Below the pieces are notes generated by a model that made no database searches, was not told the origin of the DNA, and saw nothing but the letters and a program-made list of their open reading frames with translations. A stretch of DNA of 61,718 bases, from assembly GCA_024741835.1 (NCBI GenBank), contig JAENRP010000261.1, positions 3,150 to 64,867 of the forward strand, given 5' to 3'. Positions within the stretch are counted from its first letter, which is position 1. Every line of letters begins with the position of its first letter. Position numbers and translations under genes: made by a program. This DNA is from Diplocarpon mali. Its lineage: Eukaryota; Ascomycota; Leotiomycetes; Helotiales; Drepanopezizaceae. Of the stretch, positions 11,454 through 20,699 are shown piece after piece.

Positions 11454-12899
11454 TAAATCACTATTATTTAAAATCAGCAAACTTACTTTCCTTTTGCTAT
11501 AACTCCTTGCTAAGTGCCTTCCTTTACTAGTATTAAGCCTAGCCCTTATACTAGCTAATTATTTCTTAAAACCTTATTTTAGAATTCGGCTATATCTCTT
11601 ATAATAACTATTTATCCTTTTAAAGATCGATCTGTATTTTAAAGACTAGCTTTTATAAGACTATCTTTAAGATAGTTAAATATTAGTTAAGATTCTAAAA
11701 TAAAAGGTATTTTTAAAAGAATATCATTTGAAGAATTCTCTATTATTAGAAAGTCAGTATAATTAATAATCCCTTTAACTCTAACCTTTACATTTTTCAC
11801 CTATTTATTAAAATTGTATTTTAATCTAAAGATAGTCGAATAAATAAGGAGTCGATCGCTAATAATTGTTAATCGAGCTATTTCTGCCACTTTTCTAATT
11901 ATTATATTAACTTTTGAACTATAATTGATTAAAGCCTTTGCTTTAACTAATTCTTTTATAAAATAAATAATTATAGGGTTTTTTATTGCAATTGCTAAAT
12001 AATTTCGATTAATATTCTAAGATATTAAAGCTATTGCTATAATATCGTAGTACCTTTAAGTTCCTTTGTCTTTTATAATCTAAAGACATTTGATTAAGGC
12101 TAAGTGCTTTTTAAAGTTCTTTTATATTATAATTTCCATTTTCTTATTATTATTCAAATCTTTAAATGTAACTAGGATATGCTTTCTTAGCACTTTATTA
12201 AACCGCTTAATTAAACCAAATAGGTCTTTAGATATAAGGTTTATTTGCTAGGCTATAATATTCTCTATAGCTTTCTTTATTGTAATTGAACTGGCGTATT
12301 TATTAATGAATTTTTCCTATTTTAATATTTGTCTTTTTTACTTAAGGTCAAGGGTTTGCGTAATAACTTTAACTTCTTAATCTTTAAGCTTAAAGCTATC
12401 TTCGTTTATTATATCCTTAATTAATTTGTCTACTATATCAGCTTTATCCTTATCTACTATAGTTCTAGATTATTAGGTATCTTTTAGCATTTAGACTCTA
12501 TATTAAGATTCTTAAGTTATACGCATTGATTTCTAGACTTTAACTGGTTTTATTAGTATTAAGGGAGTGGTAGATCTAGAAGGATGCTGAGTATTCCGAG
12601 GGTTTTTAGATATAGAAGTAGTATTAATATTAGCAGATACGTTATTATTAACCTACTTTAAAATAGAGATTCTTCTAACTTTAGTAGCAATCTGGTTCGA
12701 AGTTTAATTAGTAAGTACTCCTTTAAGTAGATTGCTAGCTAAACCTATATATATATAAATTAGAACCTTAGAGTTTATTTCGATAATGCGCTTTTATTTA
12801 GCCAAATCCTTATCCTACTTTATACTATATATTATTATTTGAATAGTCTATAGCTATAAGCGATTCTAATGTTTTTTAATAAAGATAGCCTTTAGCCTA

Positions 12900-14330
12900 G
12901 GATCTCTAATGCAAAGCATCCTATACTTATTAATATGTATAACCTTAGTATTAATAAAATAATAGAAAAGAGGACATTTGTTATAATACTTATATAAAGG
13001 GCAATTAGGTTCCTTATTATTATAAAAGTTATAAGTTAGTCTTCTTTTATTGCTATTCCCTTAATACCTTATAGTATTAATATTAGTAGAGTATTAGTTA
13101 AGATTAATTTCTCCTTCTTTAATCAACTATTAAGTTCTTATATTAGCTGGTTATTCCGAATGATAAGAAGTAGGAGTCTAGTAATAGGAACTATTAGGTT
13201 GGCTTATAGTAGTCGAGTTTTACCTATTACTAAATTAGGGAATATGCTATTTTTCTTATAAGAGATTATTAATCCTAGTTTTTAAGCTTTAGATTTAGAG
13301 TTTTATAAATTAAGTCTTAAGTTCCTTAATTCTAAGGTTGGATCTTACTCTTAAGTTAGGACTATAAGTAAAAGGTATAATTACTAGGTTCTTCTTTGCT
13401 TCTTCTATAACTTCCAGAGCTTTCGAATGTTCTTAGACTAGGCTTTTAAGGTCTTTAGTATAAAAGGGAGTAAGGGATTTTTCCTACTTTATAATATTAA
13501 TAGTTCTCTTATTAAGATCTGATTTTAAAGTAAAGGCTAAGAATTCCTTAAATAAGGCGAAAGTTATAAGGTCTTACTTATCGATTCTAAAATACTTAAT
13601 AATCTTATTTTAAAGGCTAATAGGTAATCTAAGTAAGAAAAGGCAGCCTCTTTCAACTTTGCTAAGTATTTTCTAGCTAATTAAGGTATTTAATATATAA
13701 GTAAAAGTCCGATAGTAGTTCTTAATTTCCTTAAGAGTATAAGTAGTTAGAATAAATTCCTTTAAGAAAGCTAGGGTATTGCGAATCTGCTATCTATTAA
13801 ATTCGCGGAATTTAGATTTAAGGGCCTTAATAAGGAGTTCTTATAAACTATGAGTTTTCTATTTAAAGAGGGATTTGATAATATCTTTACTTATATAATT
13901 ATAATAGCAAGGAAGTCGAAAAATCATATCCTTTTATATAATACCAAAATCGTAATAAGTTTCCTTATATTACTTAAGGAAATTAGTAATATTAATGCTT
14001 ATAAAGTAAGAAGCGCTAGGAGAATGAAAGAGGGAAAAGTAATTAATAATAGCCCTAAATATGGCTATTATCGTTTTATACTAACTGTTTAAGTTGATAG
14101 AATCTATAAAAGGTAAAGGGGAAGCTTTAATATTGCAAAATTGATTGCTAAGAAGAGTACTTCGAAATTCAAAAGGGCTTAAAGAACGCTTAAAATCTGA
14201 GTCAATCTTAAAGTAACTAAGATAAGTTTAAAAAGATTTAAATAAAGGGTTAGTAAAAAGTTTAAAATTATTATTATTTTTAGTATTTTCTAGTATTAAT
14301 ATTGAAAAAGTAAGTAGCAGTCTTAAGTTA
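12900..14330 (-). pseudogene. Gy-L gag region, copy 1
   Basis: Structural protein region between the 5' leader and pol. It is read best in the sister copy 3, where a continuous frame includes segments such as L-L-I-K-A-F-K-A-E-F and F-N/D-Y-Y-Q-T-F. A degenerate Cys knuckle (C-P-L-Y-K-Y-Y-N-K-C) is seen near 12970-13010 on the minus strand. Gag identity is inferred from position plus this motif. Ends are approximate and the gag/pol junction is not resolved. Plus-strand reading frames over this stretch are antisense by-products. Confidence 0.45.
13347..13369 (-). repeat. PAL23 copy in gag
   Basis: Reads T-Y-S-P-N-L-R-V on the gag strand. Its ortholog in the short element is 38812-38834 (T-Y-S-P-S-L-R-V). 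Confidence 0.8.
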
Positions 14331-14355
14331 TTTAAAAACGTCTTTTTATCCTTTT

Positions 14356-14378
14356 ACTTATAGGCTAGGCCTAGGAGT
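14356..14378 (-). repeat. PAL23 copy upstream of or early in gag
   Basis: Would read T-P-R-P-S-L, stop, V. It is out of phase with the gag copy at 13347, and the same phase difference is kept in copy 3 (39782-39804). It may therefore lie in the 5' leader. Confidence 0.75.
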
Positions 14379-15056
14379 AGAATTCCGAATTCTATTAAAA
14401 GTTTAATCCGAGTTTACTAAGAGATTTTAAATAAGTGCTAAATAGCTAATAAGAGCATTATAACTAATTATAATAAAATAAGGTTTACTTAATTAAGGAC
14501 TAATTTCTAAGATCAGGTTTATATATAAGATTATTCTTAGCCTTTAGGCCAATTCCTATTAGTCCTTAGAATAAAGGGGTCTTTAAAGACGATTCTAAGG
14601 CAATTTTTAGAATTCTATTAAGCTAAGGCGGCTGAATTATTAAATTCGGATTTCTAAGAATTCTAAGGAAACACTTCCGATTGGAGTTTGCGCTTAGTAT
14701 TACTTAAGTACTCGAAACTACTACTATTTGAAATTGCTATTATAGGATTTATCAAACTTTTTATACTAAAGAGCCGAAAATTCCGAGAATCTCGGAATTA
14801 AGGAGAAAAAATAGGGGTTTTTCAAAGTGGAGCCGAAAAGGGAAATTCTAAAGTTATTAATAATTGCTAAACGAAAATCGATAGTTCTAAGTAACTAAGC
14901 GATTAAGGATAAGGTTTTTAAAGTTGATCAAAATGCTATAAGTATTTCAAAGATATATTTTTCAAAAGGCCAGTCTTTTATCTGCGAACTAAGAGATTAA
15001 TAAGGTCGTATAAGGATAGAAATCTTAAGAAATCGGTCCTTGCGTAGGTCACTAAT

Positions 15057-15302
15057 ATAAAACAGAGGGGAGATAATATAAGAATAGGCCTAAGGGAAGA
15101 CCTAAAAAATAAAAGGAGGAAGCACTATAAGCGGGCTCTTTTAAATAAGATATTAAGAACAAGTCCCAAGTATAGGGTATATTCAGTACTTATAGCAACG
15201 CGCGCTATCTCTATATATAGAAGATGGCCCTTTTATCCTTCCACTGTCCTGCGCCGATTATATGATATATATCACGAGACCCATCCATCTCAGGTCTCCA
15301 TA
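15057..15302 (-). repeat. 5' LTR of Gy-L copy 1
   Basis: 246 bp, about the length of the two 244-bp LTRs of copy 3 (37854-38097 and 40500-40743) and similar along its whole length. It ends at the same internal junction as 40500, next to a shared sequence GACCTACGCA on the minus strand, where a primer-binding site is expected. The adjacent CTATA (15303-15307) is a possible target duplication that cannot be tested because the other end is off the window. Confidence 0.75.
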
Positions 15303-15349
15303 CTATATAGACTAAGCAATCGCAAGGGTAGGAGCAGGCCCTTTAATTA

Positions 15350-16918
15350 CTAAAAGCTCTACTATAGGCAATTGGTAAAGAAGCACGCTAGCTCTTATTA
15401 AAAGCACTAATCGATCGGGAGCTACGCTAGGATATAGAAGCTCTTAAGGGTAATACCAAAGGAGGGAGTTCTTTAAAACTAATAGAAGCTTAGCTTAAAG
15501 TACTTAATATAAGGGCCTTTCGAAAATGCAAAAAGCCTAATAAGAAGTAGGAAATAGTACCTATACCGCTCTATAGGTTAAAATAGAGAAGAGGAAGCGG
15601 GAATGCTATATATATAATATGCGTTAAAGATCTTTTACTAGCCTTTAAAGAACTTAGAACATATTAGTTAAAGTAGGTAAATAGCTTTATATCGACTTAC
15701 TAGCTAAATTAGAAGCCTGCGAGAACTAATAGAGAAGAGTATAAAGCGGTATAATACGTTATTACTATAGCGACTTAATCTAAAAGCTCTAAAGGAAACT
15801 CTACCCTTTCAATTCTACCTTAAGACAAGCTTCCTAGAGCGCCAACTTATTAGAAGGAGCTTGCAAACCACCCTTTCGAAAAGCAATTTAAAAAGAGAGC
15901 TAGAACTAAGATTAGAAACTTAAAAGCGCGTAATTACTAAAGAGTGATCGATAGAAGCGAGGCTACTATAAGGCCTATACTACTAAAGTAGGTCTTTAAC
16001 TATAAGTTAAGCTCTTTTAAGGAGATTAGCTGCTTTAAGTCAAGAATAATAGTAAGAAGAGATCTTTAAAAGAAAGCTTTTATTTTCTTTACCTACGCTA
16101 CGACGCTTGCATTAAGATCTTTTAAGGTTATAATAGCAATAGCTATTAAATTCGATATAAAGCTCTAGTAGTTCGACGTTATTAATACTTTTATAAATGC
16201 TAAGAGAGACCTTTAAAGCGCGTTAGTTGTTTACTTCTTATTAGATAGGTAGAAGTAGAAAGATAAGGTAGTAGAGCTCGATCGCGTCTTATATAGTCTA
16301 TAAGACTCCTTAGCGCTTTAGTATAGAGATTTTACTAGTACTTTAAAGTCTTTAAAGCTTACTCCTCTTAAGGAGGAGCCTTATATATTTATTAATAAGG
16401 ATAGGACTATTTTCATAGCCTTCTATATCGACGATATATAAGTAATATACTACTCCTTTTCAGCAGAAGAAGCTTAGAAAATTATAGAAGGACTGCGCAA
16501 AGTATACGAATTAATAGCTATAAGAGATATTAAGTGGTTTTTAAGGGTAAGAGTCTCTTAAGATAAGAAGCAAGGTATAATTACTTTACTTTATAATACT
16601 TATATTAAGAAGATGGCGAAGAGGTTCGGCTTTAATATAAGGCGTTCCCTAATACGCCGCTCCCCTACTTCGAACTTAAAAAGAACTATAAAATAGCTCC
16701 CTACTTAAGAATTAAGGAGTTCTAGGAAAAAGTAGGCTCTGCCTTATATATAGCTATTATACTGCGCTTAGATATAGCATTTGCAATCGCCTAGCTATCT
16801 TACTTTTATATAAATCCAAGCTCCTAATACCTTAAAGCTATCAATTAGATAATTCGCTACCTTTTTAATATACGCTTCTTAGGACTCACTTATTTAATAG
16901 ATCAAATAACCTAGTAGT
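15350..16918 (+). pseudogene. Copia reverse transcriptase fragment (Cop-B)
   Basis: RT of a Copia polyprotein. Typical fungal Copia motifs appear in order. Near 16090-16200 there is A-T-T-L-A-L-R-S-F-K followed by F-D-I-K-L-Q-Q-F-D-V-I-N-T-F-I-N-A. The catalytic box Y-I-D-D, preceded by F, is at 16424-16435. Further on come D-I-K-W-F-L and L-R-L-D-I-A-F-A. Near the end, I-R-Y-L-F and G-L-T-Y correspond to the segment just before RNase H, and the sequence then stops. The Y-I-D-D codons are intact even though many CAA/CAG codons have become stops. The upstream limit is not defined. Confidence 0.75.
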
Positions 16919-17361
16919 TGTGAAATATGAGGGCTGGCCGATATGGTAAAGAGAGTATAAGGTAGTATTGAGTAGTAATTAATAGTAGTAGTTGAAGAAC
17001 TTGGAGACTTAGGAGGCTTAGGAGGCTTAGGAGGCTTGATTCCTAACTACAGGAGCAAAGCAATCTATATATACAAAATATCTTGAGCTTCTAGAACCTT
17101 CTAGTATATTGGAGTTATACTAGATTATAAATCAATATAGGTATACGTAATGCAATACGTAATCCTTTGATTTGTAATATAGTTTTAGCTAAACTTAGTA
17201 CTATAAGTCATAGCTAAATATAGAACTATGACTCATAGCTAGGATATAGAGTTCATAGCTAAATTTAGTATAGCTATGATTTCTAATCCAACTTAGCTAG
17301 TATAGCTACTCCACCTTAGCTATTCCTACTTAGCTAGTATAGCTATGATTCTATATTCAAC
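16919..17361 (+). repeat. Probable 3' LTR of Cop-B
   Basis: Begins TGTGAAATA and ends TATTCAACA, which are near-inverted termini with the TG/CA ends of an LTR. It follows the Copia RT on its 3' side. Internally it is rich in variants of TAGCTATGATTCTA and CTTAGCTAGTATAGCTA. There is no second copy in the window to confirm it. Confidence 0.5.
17004..17039 (+). repeat. 9-bp tandem repeat (GAGGCTTAG)
   Basis: Three full units plus flanking partial units inside the presumed Cop-B LTR. Confidence 0.8.
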
Positions 17362-18292
17362 AGCTAATTCGACTCGTAGGCTAGGCCTATAAGTCAAATT
17401 TTCCTTATTGGTTAGTTCTATTAAGGGTGGCAACATTTTCTAGGCGGCGGGAATTACAAACTCCTATCTCTCCGTCTTGTTGTTAAAGTAGTTTATAGTA
17501 TACTTAGCGAGATAGATCATCTTTTCTTTTATAATAAGTAGATTGTATTATAACTATTATAGGCTAAGGGTATTTAAAATTGTCTGATCTAGGAGGGCTA
17601 AACTATTATACTACGCGGGATCGTCTTTTATAGTCTGAATGGTAGAGTGTATAATAGTACTTAAGAACCTTATAAATTTTCTACTTTTTATATTATTGCT
17701 TTAGAGTTTCTTTATACCTTCTTAGATAGTGAAGTGATTTAATACTTATATGGCCTTTGCTATAGGTTGGTATATCTTAAAAATTCTACTTAATTCTTAT
17801 AGGGTATTATTAGTAGTGATATTGCTTATAAAGTAAGTCTAGAAGAGTATACTATAGGTGCTACTTATAAATTGCAGCAATCTTTTTATATATTTATTCT
17901 TCTTATTCCGGTTTTTTTAAAATAAATCAATTAATATAAAATAACTTTAATACTTTCATAAAAACTTTTTACAATTAATCCCTTTGACCTTAAGCTTACC
18001 TTTAAGGAAATTATTAAAGCTTAGGAATCCCTCCTTAATTATAGAGATTCTATAGTTAAATATATTAATAGATAAGTTTAGGAATACTTATTATTCTATC
18101 TCGCCTAGCGTCTTATAGGTGCTTATAACGTCTTCTAATGATTGAAGAGACTTGCCGTCCTACGAGAATCTACCCTTTAGCATTAGTTTATTATTAGTAG
18201 TATTTTATAACTTGCTGCCTAAGGTAATAATTGATATATTCTTCTTCAGTATGGCTTTCTTGCTTAAGCTCGGTGGTGCTATAATAAATTAT
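17362..18292 (-). pseudogene. orfX2 N-terminal fragment (copy 4)
   Basis: About 310 codons from the proposed start (ATA at 18290-18292, as in the other copies) down to the truncation. It reads K-K-A-I-L-K-K-N-I-S, then F-S-Q-D-G, I-S-T-Y and E-Q-Q-V-F-L, matching copies 1 and 2. RIP stops are present. Plus-strand reading frames here are antisense. Confidence 0.6.
17372..17394 (-). repeat. PAL23 copy in orfX2 fragment
   Basis: Reads T-Y-R-P-S-L-R-V, orthologous to 2682-2704. Only ten bases from the Cop-B/Gy-L breakpoint. Confidence 0.85.
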
Positions 18293-18837
18293 TTAGTAGG
18301 GGGGATAGCTTTAAACGAAGAGATGACTATTTAGGAAAGATTAATAATATAAGAGGCTTATATTAGAAAAGATTGATAATAGAAAGATAATAGTAGTAGT
18401 GCTAGTATATAGGTTTAGTAGGGTTATAAAAGAAGTAAAAAAAGTAAAATCGTAGTGCGAGGATAGGCTTATTTATAGAGTTTGGAATCGCGCTAATGTA
18501 TAAAGGAAAAGTGGGTATAATAAGGCTAGAAGTAAGAATAAAAGTAGGGTATGATATATAAGGACCTATAATTAGTAAATGACAATTGTCAAAGGTAAGG
18601 ACGACATTTTAAAGGTAAGCGTTAGAAAACTATATATAAAGGGAATAATTAAGGAATGAATTATATAAAGAGTAAAGTAAATAAAGAATATATATAGAAT
18701 AGAATAATAGGTTAAGAATAAAGAGGTATAGGTATATAGAAAGTAGATAATCCTAAAAAGATTCAACTTTTAATTTGCAATTTCTCTAAATGGTTTTTAA
18801 AGGGACAAGGTAGACTTAATCCTTTAGATTGTTCGAT
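18293..18837 (-). other. orfX1-orfX2 spacer, copy 4
   Basis: Counterpart of 3593-4154, with the same AT-rich runs and small indels relative to copies 1 and 2. No gene seen. Confidence 0.5.
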
Positions 18838-19015
18838 TTAATTGTTAGTTTTATTATCACTTTGAAGTCTTCTTCTCTTGCGTTAGTTCTTACTTTTTAG
18901 CGATTTCTCAACTTTAGGGGCCTCTCTTAAAGGATCTTCTATTAGTACCCTTAGATTTAATAACTAAGGTTTATCCGAACTACCTTATAGGCTTAAGCCA
19001 GCTAAGTCCAACCTT

Positions 19016-19038
19016 ACTTATAGGCTAGGCTCGCGGGT
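19016..19038 (-). repeat. PAL23 copy in orfX1 fragment
   Basis: Reads T-R-E-P-S-L, stop, V, orthologous to 4333-4355. Confidence 0.85.
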
Positions 19039-19900
19039 CAGTCTTAGCGTTTCTAAGCTTAAGGGTAAAAACAGGGGATTAGTTCCTAAATTAAGGTCTA
19101 ATACTATACTAGCGTTTCAGTTCGTCTCTTTTCCGAACTTTCTTATAATAATGCCTTTATTAATTAGTGCATTAGGCTCTTAGATAGCATTTACCTTATT
19201 ACATTATCCTTAAGACTTAAGTCTATAAAGAAGCGATTTAATATCTATAACATTCGTTTAAGTATTAATAAAGGTATTAAAGAGTTTTTAATTATATTTT
19301 ATAAGGTAGATTTTCAACTTATCTTTATTAAGAAGGAATAACTCTTATACTTCGATCTTAACTAAGGGATCTATTTAAAAGCGCTAACTAATAATAGCTT
19401 TAAAGAGGCTACTATAATTCTTAAGATAAAAAGCTGCTTTAAAAGGTATAGTAGTTCTATTTGCATTAATCTATTAAGGTACTAAAGGTTACTTTAGAGT
19501 AGAGATTGAAAAGATAAGATCGGAGATTCGAGTCTTATTTTTTTAAGTATTCTTATTATAAATGGCTATATAATTATTGCAAAAGGCTATAAAACTACTA
19601 GTTCTATAAGGTTTATCTAAGAGCATTTTAAGAAGGTGCCTTTGTTTTATTATCACTATAATAGGGTTGCTATTATTAGTAATAGGCCGCAAGATCTCTT
19701 TTCGCTTCATTTTTACAGTTATTCGAGCTAGTTGAGATTTTGAACCAAGTGCTTAAGAAGTCTATTAAATTATCTTTTTCGCAGATAGAGTGAGTTTTAC
19801 ATTCGACTAAGAGCTAATCTACCTATTAAGGCTTCTTAAAGCGGGTCCTTATCCGATTAGTAGGATCTGATAATCTAAGACTCGCTTATTAGCAAAATTG

Positions 19901-19923
19901 ACTTATAGGCTAAGACCGCAAGT
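19901..19923 (-). repeat. PAL23 copy in orfX1 fragment
   Basis: Reads T-C-G-L-S-L, stop, V, orthologous to 5218-5240. Confidence 0.85.
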
Positions 19924-20585
19924 AATAATCGGATTTTCTTTATTAATAATAGCATTTGCATCTCTCTTTATGAAAATGACTTAATTATAAAGATTAAAGC
20001 CAATTAATTAAAGAGGTTCGAAGTAGGTAATAAGCTAATAGGCTCTTCTATTTTCCGCAATTATAGCTAAGAGGTAGAGTCTATAGTGCATTTAAAGGAC
20101 TTATTAAATAATATCGAATATTATATTATAGAGAAAGTAAGAAGGTATAAAGGTCGCGTTTTCTATAGAGTAAAAGTGATAAAGATATATCTCTATTTCT
20201 TAATATATAATAGAAAGGAATATACTTATAAAAGTACTATTATTAGTAGTAAAGTTATTAGTTAGGAAGCGATGTCTAAAGGGTTCAGGCATTATAATTG
20301 ATCCTTTTTCCTCTATTTCCTTTTATAGTTTATTACTTAATAATATCGAAAAGAATGAGTTATTCTATTTAATTGGCTCTAACGCCTTTAAGGCTTTAGG
20401 ATCAGCCTTGAATTTTATAGCACTTAAAGATACCTTTATTATTAATAGGTTAAACTTGCGTATCTTTAAGAAGATAAAGAATTAATTATTAAAGTAAATT
20501 AGAAAAGATCAATATCTTCTATTATATAAAGAAGTTTAAGGTATTTAATAGTTTTATTAATATTAAATCCTTTATAATTTTTTTT

Positions 20586-20645
20586 TCCTTTTAACGTGCT
20601 TTATTAGTTCTAAATTATATAGCACGGCTAGTCTACTAGCGTGTC
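20586..20645 (-). other. 3'-terminal double hairpin of LINE-A
   Basis: Read on the minus strand just before the poly(A): GCTAG and CTAGC form a short stem with a four-base loop, followed by CGTGCT pairing with AGCACG across about 20 bases. The same arrangement occurs in the second LINE-A (53866-53925) and in the otherwise diverged LINE-B (54610-54665). This is the expected place for the structure an RT recognises. Confidence 0.6.
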
Positions 20646-20699
20646 TAATTGTATATATATAGTATCCTTTCCACTATAACTGCTAATATTCATTTGGGA

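Larger units (their letters stand above)
7830..12900 (-). pseudogene. Gy-L protease-RT-RNase H-integrase, copy 1
   Basis: Pol polyprotein of Gy-L, the replication and integration enzymes. Domain order is taken from comparison with copy 2, which is easier to read. On the minus strand: protease near 11900-11650, RT about 10700-9750, RNase H about 9750-9350, integrase about 9270-8080, with the stop at 7830-7832. The RT box reads Y-I-N-N where Y-x-D-D is expected, so it is inactive. Distances from three PAL23 marker sites to the stop (1492, 3459 and 3621 nt) are identical in copies 1 and 2, so the frame is free of net indels despite heavy RIP. The start is not resolved. Confidence 0.7.
1..15302 (-). 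mobile_element. Gy-L copy 1: very large Ty3/Gypsy LTR retrotransposon, left end outside window
   Basis: Minus-strand element read from its 5' LTR on the right towards the left edge: leader, gag, protease, RT, RNase H, integrase, orfX1, orfX2. Its 3' LTR must lie left of base 1, so it is longer than 15.3 kb, well above the usual 5-8 kb for fungal Gypsy elements. The order is confirmed by the plus-strand copy 2. Once nested insertions are removed, copy 2 matches it segment by segment: 12860-8085 with 26446-31244, 8085-6030 with 40921-42981, 6010-4130 with 48606-50500, and 4130-770 with 50500-53851. All genes are broken by RIP-type stops. Gypsy assignment rests on RT and integrase motifs seen in copy 2; boundaries inside the element are approximate. 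Confidence 0.85.
15303..17361 (+). mobile_element. Cop-B: 5'-truncated Ty1/Copia element
   Basis: Plus-strand Copia fragment directly abutting the Gy-L LTR on the left. It keeps the RT region and a terminal repeat-like block on the right, but has lost gag, integrase and RNase H. No PAL23 copy was found in it, unlike Cop-A. It ends at 17361, where sequence switches to a Gy-L fragment without a recognisable target duplication. Confidence 0.65.
17362..20578 (-). mobile_element. Gy-L copy 4, internal fragment
   Basis: Minus-strand fragment matching copy 1 from about 2680 to 5895: the 5' part of orfX2, the spacer and the 3' part of orfX1. The left end begins within a few bases of a PAL23. The right end is the poly(A) end of LINE-A. 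Sequence beyond that LINE is not the expected continuation, so a deletion or rearrangement followed. Confidence 0.8.
18838..20578 (-). pseudogene. orfX1 C-terminal fragment (copy 4)
   Basis: C-terminal half of orfX1, ending at a TAA in the same place as the TAA of copy 1 and the TGA of copy 2. This agreement supports the stop as genuine. The 5' part is cut off by LINE-A. Contains two PAL23 copies. Confidence 0.65.

Noticed and set aside
1..15302. Gy-L as a Starship-type giant element
   Set aside because: It has an LTR, RT, RNase H and integrase. I saw no tyrosine-recombinase captain in orfX1 or orfX2.
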